Source of the DNA: Pseudomonas sp. G2-4
Lineage (GTDB): Bacteria > Pseudomonadota > Gammaproteobacteria > Pseudomonadales > Pseudomonadaceae
NCBI RefSeq assembly: GCF_030064125.1
Contig: NZ_CP125957.1
Coordinates: 5,016,501-5,080,500 of the forward strand
DNA length: 64,000 nt
Direction of reading: 5' to 3'
Below are positions 17,576 through 26,039 of this stretch, piece after piece (the stretch's first letter is position 1; the number at the start of each line of letters is the position of its first letter). The position numbers and the translations under genes are program-made. The notes beneath the pieces are model-generated. The model was not told the DNA's origin. It worked only from the letters and a program-made list of their open reading frames with translations, and made no database searches.

Positions 17576-17964
17576 CAGGGAGCTCTTCGCGTGTATTGAT
17601 CCTGTGGCACAGTCTCTGGCCCCCACTCCAGCTCATAGGGTTGACGAACCACATAGCTGATTCCGTTTAGCGTTTCTGCGCTTAACACGGACAACTCGGC
17701 CTCGGTCAACAAGTCGTGCATGACCATAAGCGCCAGGCACATTCTCGCAGTTGACCGACTGAAATGGTTAAAGGCATTGGCAAGGTCTTTGTCGCGATCC
17801 TCCATCAACCTATAAAGCTTTAGGTATCGGGCGTGTGCCGTTAGTGCGCCGCGTTCACTTATCGTCATGGCATCGATCAGTACACCCTGGCAAAAACGCT
17901 CCAGCGCCAACTCACGCAGCCCTTTGAATACTTTCCAGTCTTTTTCCGGGATAGGCATATGCAT
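17575..17964 (-). CDS. Uncharacterised helical protein, first gene of a coupled pair
   Basis: A 129-residue protein, mostly alpha-helical in appearance, with no motif I recognise. The frame opens at a TTG at 17970, but AGGAG at 17971-17975 is best placed for the ATG at 17964 (MHMPIPEKDWKVF). Its TGA overlaps the ATG of the following gene, so the two products are probably made in fixed proportion and may interact. Such tight coupling of two small unknown genes is also seen in toxin-antitoxin or defence pairs, but nothing in the sequence proves that here. Confidence 0.65.
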   Translation of the reverse strand: MHMPIPEKDWKVFKGLRELALERFCQGVLIDAMTISERGALTAHARYLKLYRLMEDRDKDLANAFNHFSRSTARMCLALMVMHDLLTEAELSVLSAETLNGISYVVRQPYELEWGPETVPQDQYTRRAP

Positions 17965-18022
17965 ATGCAACTCCTCTCAATCATGCGGAGTAAATCTCTA
18001 CCCTGCCGCTTGTTCGTCAATA

Positions 18023-18835
18023 CTAACCGCTGAACATCCCACCCATCACCAACATCAACAACCCCACATACACCCGCGCATGCAGCCGATCCGGTATCCG
18101 TCCGATCCACGGCGTTGCCAGGCGGATGCCCAATAGCGCGCCGAGCGTGAGTACAGCGAAGGCCAGCAAGTCCACATAACCAACGAACCACGGTCCAAGG
18201 TCCGTTCCGGTGAAGCCGGCCAAGGCCATGTAGGTAACAGTACCGGCCAACGCGACGGGCAAGCTCAGCGGATTGGCCATCGACGTGGCCTGGGACATGC
18301 CCAGACCACAACGGCGCAGCAGCGGCACGGTCATGACACTGCCGCCAACCCCCAGGAACGTGGCAATGATTCCGACAGCAGCGCCCCCCACCGTCGTCTC
18401 CATCGCCGACAGGAGTCGTGGGACAGCACCGCTAGCGCGTGTCAGAAAACCTCGCCGCAGCAGGCAATCCAAAATGGTCAGGCCCAGGTAGGCAATGAAA
18501 GCGTAGCGGATAATCTCGCCGCTCATCCAGGTGGCAGCCGTTGCGCCGAGGGTCGCGCCCAGGGCGATGAAGCCGCCGAACGGCCACAAGTATTGACGAA
18601 GCAGCTGACCGGCGCGGTGATGTTTTCGAGTGGCAACCAGGGCGTTGACGATCATGACGCAGGTGGAAGTGGCCACGGCGATGTGCATCGCCGATTCTCC
18701 GATAACGTCACCTGCGTGGCGCGAAATCAGCAGGCGATAGATCAAGGGCACCACGACAAAACCGCCGCCGAACCCGAACAGCACGGCGGTCATGCCACTC
18801 AGGCAGCCGAAACAGGCGAGCAATACGTAGAACAT
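18023..18835 (-). CDS. TauE/SafE-family permease
   Basis: A 270-residue inner-membrane protein with about eight hydrophobic segments and the two repeated family motifs (FGFGGGFVVVPLIYR near the N-terminus and FLGVGGSVMTVPLLRRCG in the second half). The family exports sulfite, sulfonates or other small organic anions. The substrate is not predictable. It is divergent from an AraC-family regulator 112 bp away, which may control it. Confidence 0.88.
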   Translation of the reverse strand: MFYVLLACFGCLSGMTAVLFGFGGGFVVVPLIYRLLISRHAGDVIGESAMHIAVATSTCVMIVNALVATRKHHRAGQLLRQYLWPFGGFIALGATLGATAATWMSGEIIRYAFIAYLGLTILDCLLRRGFLTRASGAVPRLLSAMETTVGGAAVGIIATFLGVGGSVMTVPLLRRCGLGMSQATSMANPLSLPVALAGTVTYMALAGFTGTDLGPWFVGYVDLLAFAVLTLGALLGIRLATPWIGRIPDRLHARVYVGLLMLVMGGMFSG

Positions 18836-18947
18836 CTAGGGAAGTCCGTGGAATGGGAGGCGTCCACGATAGGTAAACGAGGGTTGGCCCGCTGTAGCAA
18901 ACCGGCCAATAATATTCGCGTTTACGCCAATCGCGAGTCGCCCTTCG

Positions 18948-19724
18948 ATGCGCAACACTTCGATCGATTTATTGGATGCAACGCCCAGGGCCGTCGTCGC
19001 CATTGGCACCGATTACCCCCATGGGCATTTACTGCCGCTGCACCATCATCGCCGGGCGCAGTTGCTGTATGGCGCCACTGGTGTGATGCAGGTCAGCACG
19101 GCGGAGGGCAATTGGGTGGTGCCGCCGCAACGGGCGGTGTGGATTCCGCCAGGCGTCGCCCATGAGGTGTTGATGGTGGGCGTCAGTACACGCAGCCTTT
19201 ACATCGAACCGGCCGCCGTGACGGCCATGGACGCGCGTTGCCAGGTCATCAGCGTCTCGCCCCTGATGCGTCAGTTGCTGATGGAAGCCGTGGCGCTTGC
19301 CCCGGACTATGACGAGGCTGGACGGGACGGCGCATTGATCAACCTGCTGCTGCACGAATTGTTGCGCAGCACCCATTTACCGCTGCACCTTCCATTGCCG
19401 AAAGACCCGCGCCTGCTGGGCCTGTGCCAGGCATTCCTGAAACATCCCGACGCCCACGCCTCGCCCGCGCAATGGGCCGCGCAGTTGCCAGTCAGCCTGC
19501 GTTCGTTCAATCGGCTGTTCAGTCGGCAAACCACGCTGAGCTTCAGTCAGTGGCGACAACGGGCTTGCGTGATGTCGGCGCTGCCTCGCTTGGCTGAGGG
19601 CCATTCGGTGACCCGCATAGCCCTCGATCTGGGCTACGACAGCCCTGCGGCGTTCTCCACCATGTTTCGCCGGGTGCTGGGTCAAGCCCCGAGCGCCTGG
19701 CAAGAAGCGGCCGCTGGTCATTGA
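18948..19724 (+). CDS. AraC-family regulator with cupin N-terminus
   Basis: A 258-residue protein. The N-terminal cupin (HHHRRAQLLYGATGVMQV...PPQRAVWIPPGVAHEV) is followed by a C-terminal double helix-turn-helix (SPAQWAAQLPVSLRSFNRLF, and EGHSVTRIALDLGYDSPAAFSTMFRRVLG). It likely senses a small ligand and regulates the divergent TauE/SafE permease gene. Confidence 0.88.
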   Translation: MRNTSIDLLDATPRAVVAIGTDYPHGHLLPLHHHRRAQLLYGATGVMQVSTAEGNWVVPPQRAVWIPPGVAHEVLMVGVSTRSLYIEPAAVTAMDARCQVISVSPLMRQLLMEAVALAPDYDEAGRDGALINLLLHELLRSTHLPLHLPLPKDPRLLGLCQAFLKHPDAHASPAQWAAQLPVSLRSFNRLFSRQTTLSFSQWRQRACVMSALPRLAEGHSVTRIALDLGYDSPAAFSTMFRRVLGQAPSAWQEAAAGH

Positions 19725-19806
19725 TCAAAAAAATGAGATTGATCCGGATTCAAAACAACTGTACAAAAACACAGTACTTTTGAATCCACAGCTCTGGAGA
19801 ACTCCC

Positions 19807-20124
19807 ATGGCCTCTCTCGCAATCAAAACCACCCTGCAACGCATCGCTGTCTATCAATTCACCCCCGCCCACAGCGCACAGGCCCGAGCCATGCTCGGCT
19901 GGAGTGTCGAGGAGCTGTCGCGGCAGTCCGGCGTTTCGGTCCAGGCCATCCGCCGCTTCGAAGCCGGGGGCGAGTTGCTCGACGTGACCCGCCTGGCCCT
20001 GGCCTTTCGGCTGGAATCCGAAGGCCTGGTGTTCTTTCCCGGCTTCGCACCGGGGCGTGGCATGAACATCAAGGGTGCCACGCCGGACCCGATGGAGCGG
20101 CCAGACTACGCAATGATCGAATGA
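19807..20124 (+). CDS. XRE-type helix-turn-helix protein
   Basis: A 105-residue protein. Residues about 23-60 form an HTH domain (ARAMLGWSVEELSRQSGVSVQAIRRFEAGGELL), and the tail resembles the ends of Cro/C1-type proteins that start with a short extra N-terminus. GGAG sits about 8 bp before the ATG at 19807. The target is unknown. It stands alone between the AraC gene and the convergent metallo-beta-lactamase gene. Confidence 0.8.
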   Translation: MASLAIKTTLQRIAVYQFTPAHSAQARAMLGWSVEELSRQSGVSVQAIRRFEAGGELLDVTRLALAFRLESEGLVFFPGFAPGRGMNIKGATPDPMERPDYAMIE

Positions 20125-20139
20125 TCGATGCGTCGGGGG

Positions 20140-21195
20140 TCAGGCCATGTCGGGCTGGTCCTGGTAAGCCGAGGGCTCCGCATTCAGCCACCAGGCCTGG
20201 CCACGTTGCGGCTGTGTCAGGGTGAATGCTTCGCCCATTTGCGGCGTGGTGATGCAGATGTTGCGTTCCCAGGCCAGGGCCAGGATGCGATCGAAGGGTT
20301 CATACCAGGCATGCATCGCCAGGTCGAACGTGCCGTTGTGGATCGGCAGCAACCAACGGCCCCTGAGGTCGATATGAGCCTGCAGGGTTTGCTCCGGCTG
20401 CATGTGGACATGGGGCCAATCGACGTTATAGGCGCCGGTTTCCATCAGCGTCAGGTCAAAGGGGCCGTATTGCTCGCCGATGCGTTTGAAACCGTCGAAA
20501 TAGCCGGTGTCGCCGCTGAAGAAAATCCGGGTGGCACCGTCGATCATCACCCATGACGCCCACAAGCTGCTGTTGCTGTCGAACAGGCCGCGACCGGAAA
20601 AGTGTTGGGATGGCGTGGCAATGAACTCGATACCCTCGACCTCGGTGCCTTGCCACCAATCGAGCTGACGGACCTTGCTGGCGTCGACGCCCCATTTGAT
20701 CAGGGTGTCACCCACGCCAAGGGGAGCCAGGAAATGGCGAGTCTTGTCTGCAAGCTTGAGGATGGCCTGATGATCGAGATGGTCGTAATGATCATGGGAA
20801 AGGATGACCGCTTCAATCGGCGGCAGCTCTTCCAGGCTGATGGGCGGCTGATGAAAACGCTTCGGCCCGAGCCATTGCACGGGTGAGGCGCGCTCGGAGA
20901 AAACTGGATCGGTCAGCCAGAACTTGTCCCGCAGTTTGAGCAGCACGGTGGAATGGCCAAGGCGCCAGACACTGCTGTTCGGCGCTGCCAGCAAAGCGGC
21001 GCGCGTCAGCGATTGAACCTCAATGGCGCCCTCGGGCCGGGTGGCGCGTGGCTTATGGAAGGTCATGTTCCAGATGATGCGCAAGGTGGTGCCGAACCCT
21101 TGCCGCGGAGTGAATGCGTGATTGCGATACTTGCCCTGTTCATGCCGGGATGAAGGCTGGGCAGACGGGTTGTCGGAAAAGGAGGGAGTGGTCAT
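20140..21195 (-). CDS. Metallo-beta-lactamase-fold hydrolase (NAPE-PLD/UlaG-like)
   Basis: A 351-residue protein with the metal-binding motif SHDHYDHLD and downstream ligands in TPSQHFSGRG, FFSGDTGYF and LPIHNGTFDLAMH. This pattern is that of the NAPE-PLD/UlaG branch, which hydrolyses phosphodiester or lactone bonds. The frame opens at 21261, but the ATG at 21195 has TTGGAG upstream and the earlier part would cover the operator. It is divergent from a TetR gene across a perfect inverted repeat, so it is probably the TetR target. The substrate is unknown. Confidence 0.85.
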   Translation of the reverse strand: MTTPSFSDNPSAQPSSRHEQGKYRNHAFTPRQGFGTTLRIIWNMTFHKPRATRPEGAIEVQSLTRAALLAAPNSSVWRLGHSTVLLKLRDKFWLTDPVFSERASPVQWLGPKRFHQPPISLEELPPIEAVILSHDHYDHLDHQAILKLADKTRHFLAPLGVGDTLIKWGVDASKVRQLDWWQGTEVEGIEFIATPSQHFSGRGLFDSNSSLWASWVMIDGATRIFFSGDTGYFDGFKRIGEQYGPFDLTLMETGAYNVDWPHVHMQPEQTLQAHIDLRGRWLLPIHNGTFDLAMHAWYEPFDRILALAWERNICITTPQMGEAFTLTQPQRGQAWWLNAEPSAYQDQPDMA

Positions 21196-21284
21196 CGATA
21201 ACTCCAAGGACGTCGTCGCAATCGCGCTTCGCCGTTGTGGGACGCTGGATGGCCGTTGCATGCACGCTCAGCCGCTTGACTCGC

Positions 21285-21308
21285 AAACTACACCACTCGG
21301 TGTAGTTT
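21285..21308. promoter_or_regulatory. TetR-type operator: 10-bp perfect inverted repeat
   Basis: AAACTACACC, a four-base spacer ACTC, then GGTGTAGTTT, in the 180-bp gap between the divergent hydrolase and TetR genes. A TTGACT just upstream at 21276-21281 could be a -35 element, so binding would block a promoter. Confidence 0.75.
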
Positions 21309-21375
21309 CTAGATTGCATGAATCTTGTGAGCAAGTAAACTGCCGAGTGTAAATCCTCCCCTCCCCAACCGACGA

Positions 21376-21990
21376 ATGCCCATGACCGTACCGCTGCGCC
21401 TTACCGAGCGAAAACGCGAAGCCATCCTCCAGGCCGCGATTGCCGAATTCCGCAGCAGCGGGTTCGAGATCACCAGCATGGACAAGATCGCTGCGACTGC
21501 CGGTGTGTCAAAGCGCACGGTGTACAACCACTTCCCCAGCAAGGAAGCGCTGTTTGCCGAGATTCTGAATCGGTTATGGCACAGCATTACGGCAGAACAG
21601 GACGTGTCCTACCGCTGCGAAAAACCGCTACGGGAGCAACTGCAGGCTTTGCTGCAAGCCAAGTTGCGCATGCTGGCGGACGAGAACTTCCTCGACCTGG
21701 CACGCATCGCCATCGCCGCAACGATTCATTCCCCCGAGCGGGCCCAGGACATGGTTGGGCGCATGGGCGAGCGCGAAGAAGGCCTGACCGCCTGGATTCG
21801 CCTGGCCCAGGCCGATGGCCAGTTGAAGCCCGTGGAACCGGCCTTTGCAGCCCAGCAAATGCATGGATTGCTCAAGACGTTCGCCTTCTGGCCGCAGATT
21901 TCCATGGGCCAGCCGAGCCTGACTCAGGATGAACAGACACGGGTGATCGAATCGGCCCTCGACATGTTTCTGGCCCGCTATCAGGCCTGA
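21376..21990 (+). CDS. TetR-family repressor
   Basis: A 204-residue protein with a TetR N-terminal HTH (ITSMDKIAATAGVSKRTVYNHFPSKEALF) and an all-helical ligand-binding domain. An in-frame second ATG at 21382 is an alternative start. The divergent arrangement and the operator at 21285-21308 indicate that it represses the hydrolase gene and itself. Confidence 0.9.
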   Translation: MPMTVPLRLTERKREAILQAAIAEFRSSGFEITSMDKIAATAGVSKRTVYNHFPSKEALFAEILNRLWHSITAEQDVSYRCEKPLREQLQALLQAKLRMLADENFLDLARIAIAATIHSPERAQDMVGRMGEREEGLTAWIRLAQADGQLKPVEPAFAAQQMHGLLKTFAFWPQISMGQPSLTQDEQTRVIESALDMFLARYQA

Positions 21991-21993
21991 GCG

Positions 21994-22878
21994 TCAGGAG
22001 CAGCGCAGATTGCGCCCCAACTCATCGAACAATGTCACCACCGAGCGCAAGGCGCGGCAGTCTGGGCGGGTCAGAAGCCAAAGCGCGGTGTCATACCCTG
22101 CCAGCGATTCGCCCAAGGGTATCAGGCCCTGGCGCTCGTCGATCAGAAAGTCCGGCAGCGCCGCAACGCCCAAACCAGCCCGCACCAGCTCGGTGACCGA
22201 AAGCATGCTGTTACAGCGATAGGCAGGCACTACACCGGGTAGCTGTTGACGGCGCCAGACAACGGTGGGGTGATCGGGGAGGAAGTCGTCCGGGGCGATC
22301 CAGGTCATGGAAGCCAGTTCATCGGGATTCGCCGAGCGCATATACGTGGCGCTGGCACACACCCGGTAAGCCACGTCGCCGAGTTTTCGACCAACCAGGT
22401 GTTCCGGCGGCGTACGGGTCAAACGCAACGCGATGTCGGCATCACGGCGGCTCAGGTTGGCGAAGTCGTTCGAGGTGCTCAGTTCAAGCGTCAACGCCGG
22501 GTAGGCGGGCATGAACCGCGCCAGCGCGGGCAGCAACAAGGCTTGCAGGACCGAGTCCGTGCACGTCAGGCGCACCGTGCCGCTGACAACCTCGCCGCCC
22601 TGCTCCACGCCGATACGCGCAGCCTCCAGCGCCTGCTCAGCACGTTCAGCCTGTTCGGCCAAGGCCTGGGCCAGGCTCGTGGGCAAGTACCCGGCACGGC
22701 TCTTCTCGAACAAGCCCTGGCCCAGGGCCGCCTCCAACCGACGTACCGAACGGAACACCGTGGACACGTCCACTTTCAGCAACCGCGAAGCCCGAGCCAG
22801 CGAGCCGCCACGGACCAGCGCCAGGACCAGGGAAAGATCGGGGTAATCCAGACGATAGTGCGTCGATGCATTGATCAC
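21994..22878 (-). CDS. LysR-family regulator
   Basis: A regulator of about 294 residues: HTH (GGSLARASRLLKVDVSTVFRSVRRLEAALGQGLF) and an effector domain. The open frame reaches 22941 but only with a TTG start that would run through a LysR-type box at 22899-22915. I therefore place the start at the GTG at 22878 (VINASTHYRLDYPDL), which gives the usual family length. No strong ribosome binding site is seen, so the exact start is uncertain. It is divergent from a glutamine-amidotransferase-like gene, the likely target. Confidence 0.82.
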   Translation of the reverse strand: MINASTHYRLDYPDLSLVLALVRGGSLARASRLLKVDVSTVFRSVRRLEAALGQGLFEKSRAGYLPTSLAQALAEQAERAEQALEAARIGVEQGGEVVSGTVRLTCTDSVLQALLLPALARFMPAYPALTLELSTSNDFANLSRRDADIALRLTRTPPEHLVGRKLGDVAYRVCASATYMRSANPDELASMTWIAPDDFLPDHPTVVWRRQQLPGVVPAYRCNSMLSVTELVRAGLGVAALPDFLIDERQGLIPLGESLAGYDTALWLLTRPDCRALRSVVTLFDELGRNLRCS

Positions 22879-22898
22879 TTGGGCAAACGCCAATATTG

Positions 22899-22915
22899 AT
22901 TGCGTGAACGCCAAT
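22899..22915. promoter_or_regulatory. LysR-type box ATTG-N9-CAAT
   Basis: ATTGCGTGAACGCCAAT has a dyad and a T-N11-A core. A further AACGCCAAT half repeat lies just upstream at about 22886-22894. It is about 40 bp before the ATG of the divergent gene at 22956. Confidence 0.5.
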
Positions 22916-22955
22916 CTATAGTGGCAACCAGGAATCAACAAGCGGCGAATCTCTC

Positions 22956-23666
22956 ATGGAAAACCAGCGTCCTTTGCACATCGCCCTGGTCGGCGACTAC
23001 GACCCCCAGGTAACAGCTCACCGGGCGATCCCCATCGCCCTTGAACTCATCGCCAGGCAAACAGGCCAAGACATTCACTTCCACTGGTTGGCAACCGACT
23101 CCATCGCTGACCACAACGTGCTGAACGACTACAACGGCGTCTGGTGCGTGCCCAACACTCCTTACCGAAACGAAGACGGCGCCTTGCAAGCCATTCGTTT
23201 TGCCCGCGAACAGCGTCGCCCTTTCCTCGGCACCTGCGGCGGTTTTCAGCACGCGGTGTTGGAATATGCCCGCAATGTGATGGGCTGGGCCGACGCCGCC
23301 CATGGCGAAACCGCCCCTGAAGCGGAACGGGTGCTGTTGACGCCGCTGAGCTGTGCCTTGATCGAAACCATCGACAGCCTCCAGCTCGAAGCGGATTCCT
23401 TGATTGCCAAGGCCTACGGTCGCCAGACGGTATTCGAAGGTTATCGATGCCGCTTTGGGGTCAATCCACAATTTGAACAAGACTTGCTCGGCGAACGCTT
23501 GCACGCCGTGGCCCGGGATTCGGCCGGCGACCTGCGAGCGGTGGAACTGCGCGATCATCCGTTTTTTGTGGCGACGCTGTTCCAGCCTGAGCGTGCAGCC
23601 TTGGAAGGCCGTGTGCCGCCGCTGGTCAGTGCGTTTGTCGAAGCCTGTGCCAAGTCAATGTCATAG
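22956..23666 (+). CDS. Class I glutamine amidotransferase-like protein, CTP synthase C-terminal type
   Basis: A 236-residue stand-alone protein resembling the glutaminase half of CTP synthase: LHIALVGDYDPQVTAHRAIPIAL at the start, a nucleophile elbow GTCGGFQHA near residue 92, and HPFFVATLFQPE with the catalytic-type histidine replaced in context (LRDHPFFVATLFQPE). No synthetase domain is present. Some annotation schemes call this the CTP synthase C-terminal-related protein. The function is unknown. It is probably controlled by the divergent LysR. Confidence 0.78.
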   Translation: MENQRPLHIALVGDYDPQVTAHRAIPIALELIARQTGQDIHFHWLATDSIADHNVLNDYNGVWCVPNTPYRNEDGALQAIRFAREQRRPFLGTCGGFQHAVLEYARNVMGWADAAHGETAPEAERVLLTPLSCALIETIDSLQLEADSLIAKAYGRQTVFEGYRCRFGVNPQFEQDLLGERLHAVARDSAGDLRAVELRDHPFFVATLFQPERAALEGRVPPLVSAFVEACAKSMS

Positions 23667-23693
23667 CACCACCCTCGGCAAAAACACAAAACC

Positions 23694-23783
23694 TGTGGGA
23701 GCGAGCTTGCTCGCGATAGCGGTGGACCAGTCAACATTGATATCGACTGACAGTCCGCCATCGCGAGCAAGCTCGCTCCCACA
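23694..23783. repeat. REP type B inverted pair (REPIN)
   Basis: GTGGGAGCGAGCTTGCTCGC at the left end and its inverse at the right end, about 40 bp apart, in the gap between two genes. Confidence 0.85.
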
Positions 23784-23812
23784 GGGCCTTCTGTTCAATT
23801 CAAGAGCGAGGC

Positions 23813-24139
23813 TCAGCCTTCCACCAACTGCCGCACTGCCATAATTTCCGGCAAATCACTGCGGGCCATGTACACCCGCAAAGGTTCGGTGAGGTTGATC
23901 CGGTCGTCGATGTTCTGATCCAGCAACAACTGGATCCGCTCGCGCTTGAGGGCCATGGTGCCGTCCGCCACAGGGACCCAGACAAATTCGCTGGTGGGGA
24001 TGATGCCGTCATCGGCCACGTCCATGCCAAAGGCGTCTTCGCTGAACCGTACGATGTAGTGGCCGGTCTTGCGGTTCAAGCCCACAAATCCCTTGAGTTG
24101 GTCAGCGGCCTGGCAGATGAATGTCGAAGTGGTGCGCAT
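23813..24139 (-). CDS. Conserved small hypothetical protein
   Basis: A 108-residue soluble protein (MRTTSTFICQAADQLKGFVGLNRKTGHYIVRF...). I recognise no named family. The ATG at 24139 is preceded by TGAGGT at about 7 bp, which favours it over the ATG at 24151 lying in that ribosome binding site. It begins 240 bp from the divergent glpQ. No membrane segment or signal peptide is seen. Confidence 0.7.
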   Translation of the reverse strand: MRTTSTFICQAADQLKGFVGLNRKTGHYIVRFSEDAFGMDVADDGIIPTSEFVWVPVADGTMALKRERIQLLLDQNIDDRINLTEPLRVYMARSDLPEIMAVRQLVEG

Positions 24140-24379
24140 GGTAAACCTCATGGATGCGTCCCTCGGGACGTCTGATCGATGGTTTACACGCTAGGCAAGT
24201 AACGCTGCTTCGGGTTTCCCTCTGCCGGGGAAACTGATGCGCTAAGGGTACTGCAAAGCATCCTGAAAATGCGTGGGAAAAATCGCTTTGCACAGGTTTA
24301 TGTCGGTATAGCGATAGCGCCGATAGCATTCAGTTGTTAAAAGAGAGGTCTTTGCGAAACCTACGAAAGGACCTCGAGT

Positions 24380-25507
24380 ATGCCTCTCACCTTCACCCGT
24401 AGCGCCCTGATGCTCAGCCTGTTGCTCGGCTTCGGCCAGACCCAGGCTGCCGAGACCCCAAGCCCCAAGGCCCTGGCAGCCCTTCAGGGCATTCCTCATC
24501 CAGCCGTCATCGCCCACCGCGGCGCCTCGTTCGACGCGCCGGAATCCACCGCCGCCGCCTACAAACTGGCCCGCGACCTGGGCGCCGACTATCTGGAACT
24601 GGACCTACAACGCAGCAAGGATGGGGTGTTGTTCGTCCTGCATGACGACAGCCTGCTGCGTACCACGGATGTCGCGACAAAATTCCCTGAGCGCAAGGAC
24701 AGCACCGCCAACGAATTCACCATGGCGGAACTCAGAACCCTCGATGCCGGCAGCTGGTTCAACACCACCTACCCGGATCGCGCTCGACCGTCGTTCGTGG
24801 GTTTGAAAATCCTCACCCTCGATGAAGTGATCAACATCGCCGAGGGTAACCCGCAGCACAAACCGGGGCTGTACATCGAGACCAAAGAGCCGAAGCTGTT
24901 CCCCGGCATCGAACGCGATCTGAAAGAGAAACTGCAGGACCGCGGCTGGCTGATCCCCTCCGGGTCCAAACTGGCCAAGCGCGCCACCGGGGTCGGTCAA
25001 GGCAAGGGCAAAGTGGTCTTGCAGACCTTCGAAAAGAGCAGCCTCGAACTGCTGCATAAAGAAATGCCGAAAGTGCCGAAAGTGCTGCTGTTGTGGGTGG
25101 GTGATGGCTACATCGAGTCTAAGTCCAAGGTGACATTTGCCGAGTCCGGCGAGAAGGACAAGGCGGCTTACTACGCCAAGCAGGAACCCAAGGACAGGGC
25201 AGAATTCGAGCAATGGGTCCAGTACGCCAAGGCCCAAGGCGCCGCCGGCACCGGACCTTCCGCGGCGTTGACCCATGGCGGCAGCCAGAGTTACTCGGAC
25301 CTGGTGCAACCGTGGATGAACCAGTACACCCATGACCAGGGCCTGCTGGTGCATGTCTACACCGTGGATGAAGCGGTGGACTTCAAGAAAGTCATGGATG
25401 CCGGCGTGGATGGCATCTTCACCAACCGCGCCAGTGAACTGCTCAAGTACTTCAAGCGCCCCGACACGGGCAGCGTGGCCCAGTTGCTGGAGAAGAACGG
25501 TTACTGA
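24380..25507 (+). CDS. glpQ: Periplasmic glycerophosphodiester phosphodiesterase
   Basis: A 375-residue protein with a signal peptide (about 23 residues, cleavage after TQAA) and the GDPD catalytic pattern: VIAHRGASFDAPEST, DYLELDLQRSKDGVLFVLHDDSLLRTT and GLYIETKEPKLFPGIE. It hydrolyses glycerophosphodiesters from phospholipid turnover to glycerol-3-phosphate and an alcohol in the periplasm. AAGGA precedes the ATG. Length and motifs fit the GlpQ branch. Confidence 0.92.
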   Translation: MPLTFTRSALMLSLLLGFGQTQAAETPSPKALAALQGIPHPAVIAHRGASFDAPESTAAAYKLARDLGADYLELDLQRSKDGVLFVLHDDSLLRTTDVATKFPERKDSTANEFTMAELRTLDAGSWFNTTYPDRARPSFVGLKILTLDEVINIAEGNPQHKPGLYIETKEPKLFPGIERDLKEKLQDRGWLIPSGSKLAKRATGVGQGKGKVVLQTFEKSSLELLHKEMPKVPKVLLLWVGDGYIESKSKVTFAESGEKDKAAYYAKQEPKDRAEFEQWVQYAKAQGAAGTGPSAALTHGGSQSYSDLVQPWMNQYTHDQGLLVHVYTVDEAVDFKKVMDAGVDGIFTNRASELLKYFKRPDTGSVAQLLEKNGY

Positions 25508-25658
25508 CCCGAACGCGTCCATGGGACAACGGCTTAGTCCCATGGGCTTTTATCCTGGATTTCAAAAGTTTTCCGAATTAAGGGTGAATTAAGTTGCCAG
25601 AGATAATCTGAACTCACTTAAACGAAACACGCCTTTAATGACACCAAGGAAAGTACTT

Positions 25659-25964
25659 ATGAAAACGTTGACTGCCCTGTTCACCGCTGCTGCATTGACC
25701 CTCACCGCTGGTCTGGCCCAGGCTGACGTTCGAATCGACCAGATTCCGCAACTGGTCAAGGAAGGCAAGATCAAGTCCCTGGAATCAATGAACGAAGAAG
25801 CCCTGAAGTTGCACCCAGGGGCCACCATCACCGACACCGACCTGGATAACCACTTCAACGGTTATGAGTATGAAGTGGAACTCAAGACTGCCGATGGCAA
25901 AGAGTTTGACGTTGACTTCGACGCGACTACCGGCAAGGTCCTGAGCAACAAGCAAGACACTTGA
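25659..25964 (+). CDS. Small secreted PepSY-domain protein
   Basis: A 101-residue protein with a 22-residue signal peptide (MKTLTALFTAAALTLTAGLAQA) and one PepSY domain (EALKLHPGATITDTDLDN...YEYEVELKTADGKEFDVDFDATTGKVLS). AAGGAAAG precedes the ATG. PepSY proteins bind or inhibit peptidases or sense the periplasm. The specific role here is unknown. Confidence 0.85.
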   Translation: MKTLTALFTAAALTLTAGLAQADVRIDQIPQLVKEGKIKSLESMNEEALKLHPGATITDTDLDNHFNGYEYEVELKTADGKEFDVDFDATTGKVLSNKQDT

Positions 25965-25975
25965 TTCATCTGCAC

Positions 25976-26013
25976 AAAAAAGCCGCGCAACTTTCGAGTT
26001 GCGCGGCTTTTTT
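25976..26013. terminator. Bidirectional terminator
   Basis: Arms of 17 bases with a TTCG tetraloop: A6 then GCCGCGCAACT on one side and AGTTGCGCGGC then T6 on the other. It serves both the PepSY gene and the convergent chemoreceptor gene. Confidence 0.92.
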
Positions 26014-26039
26014 GCGTTTATAACTACCGCAAACGACCG

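Noticed and set aside
16916..17964. Calling the coupled pair a toxin-antitoxin system
   Set aside because: No toxin fold, antitoxin DNA-binding motif or palindromic operator is visible; coupling alone is not enough.
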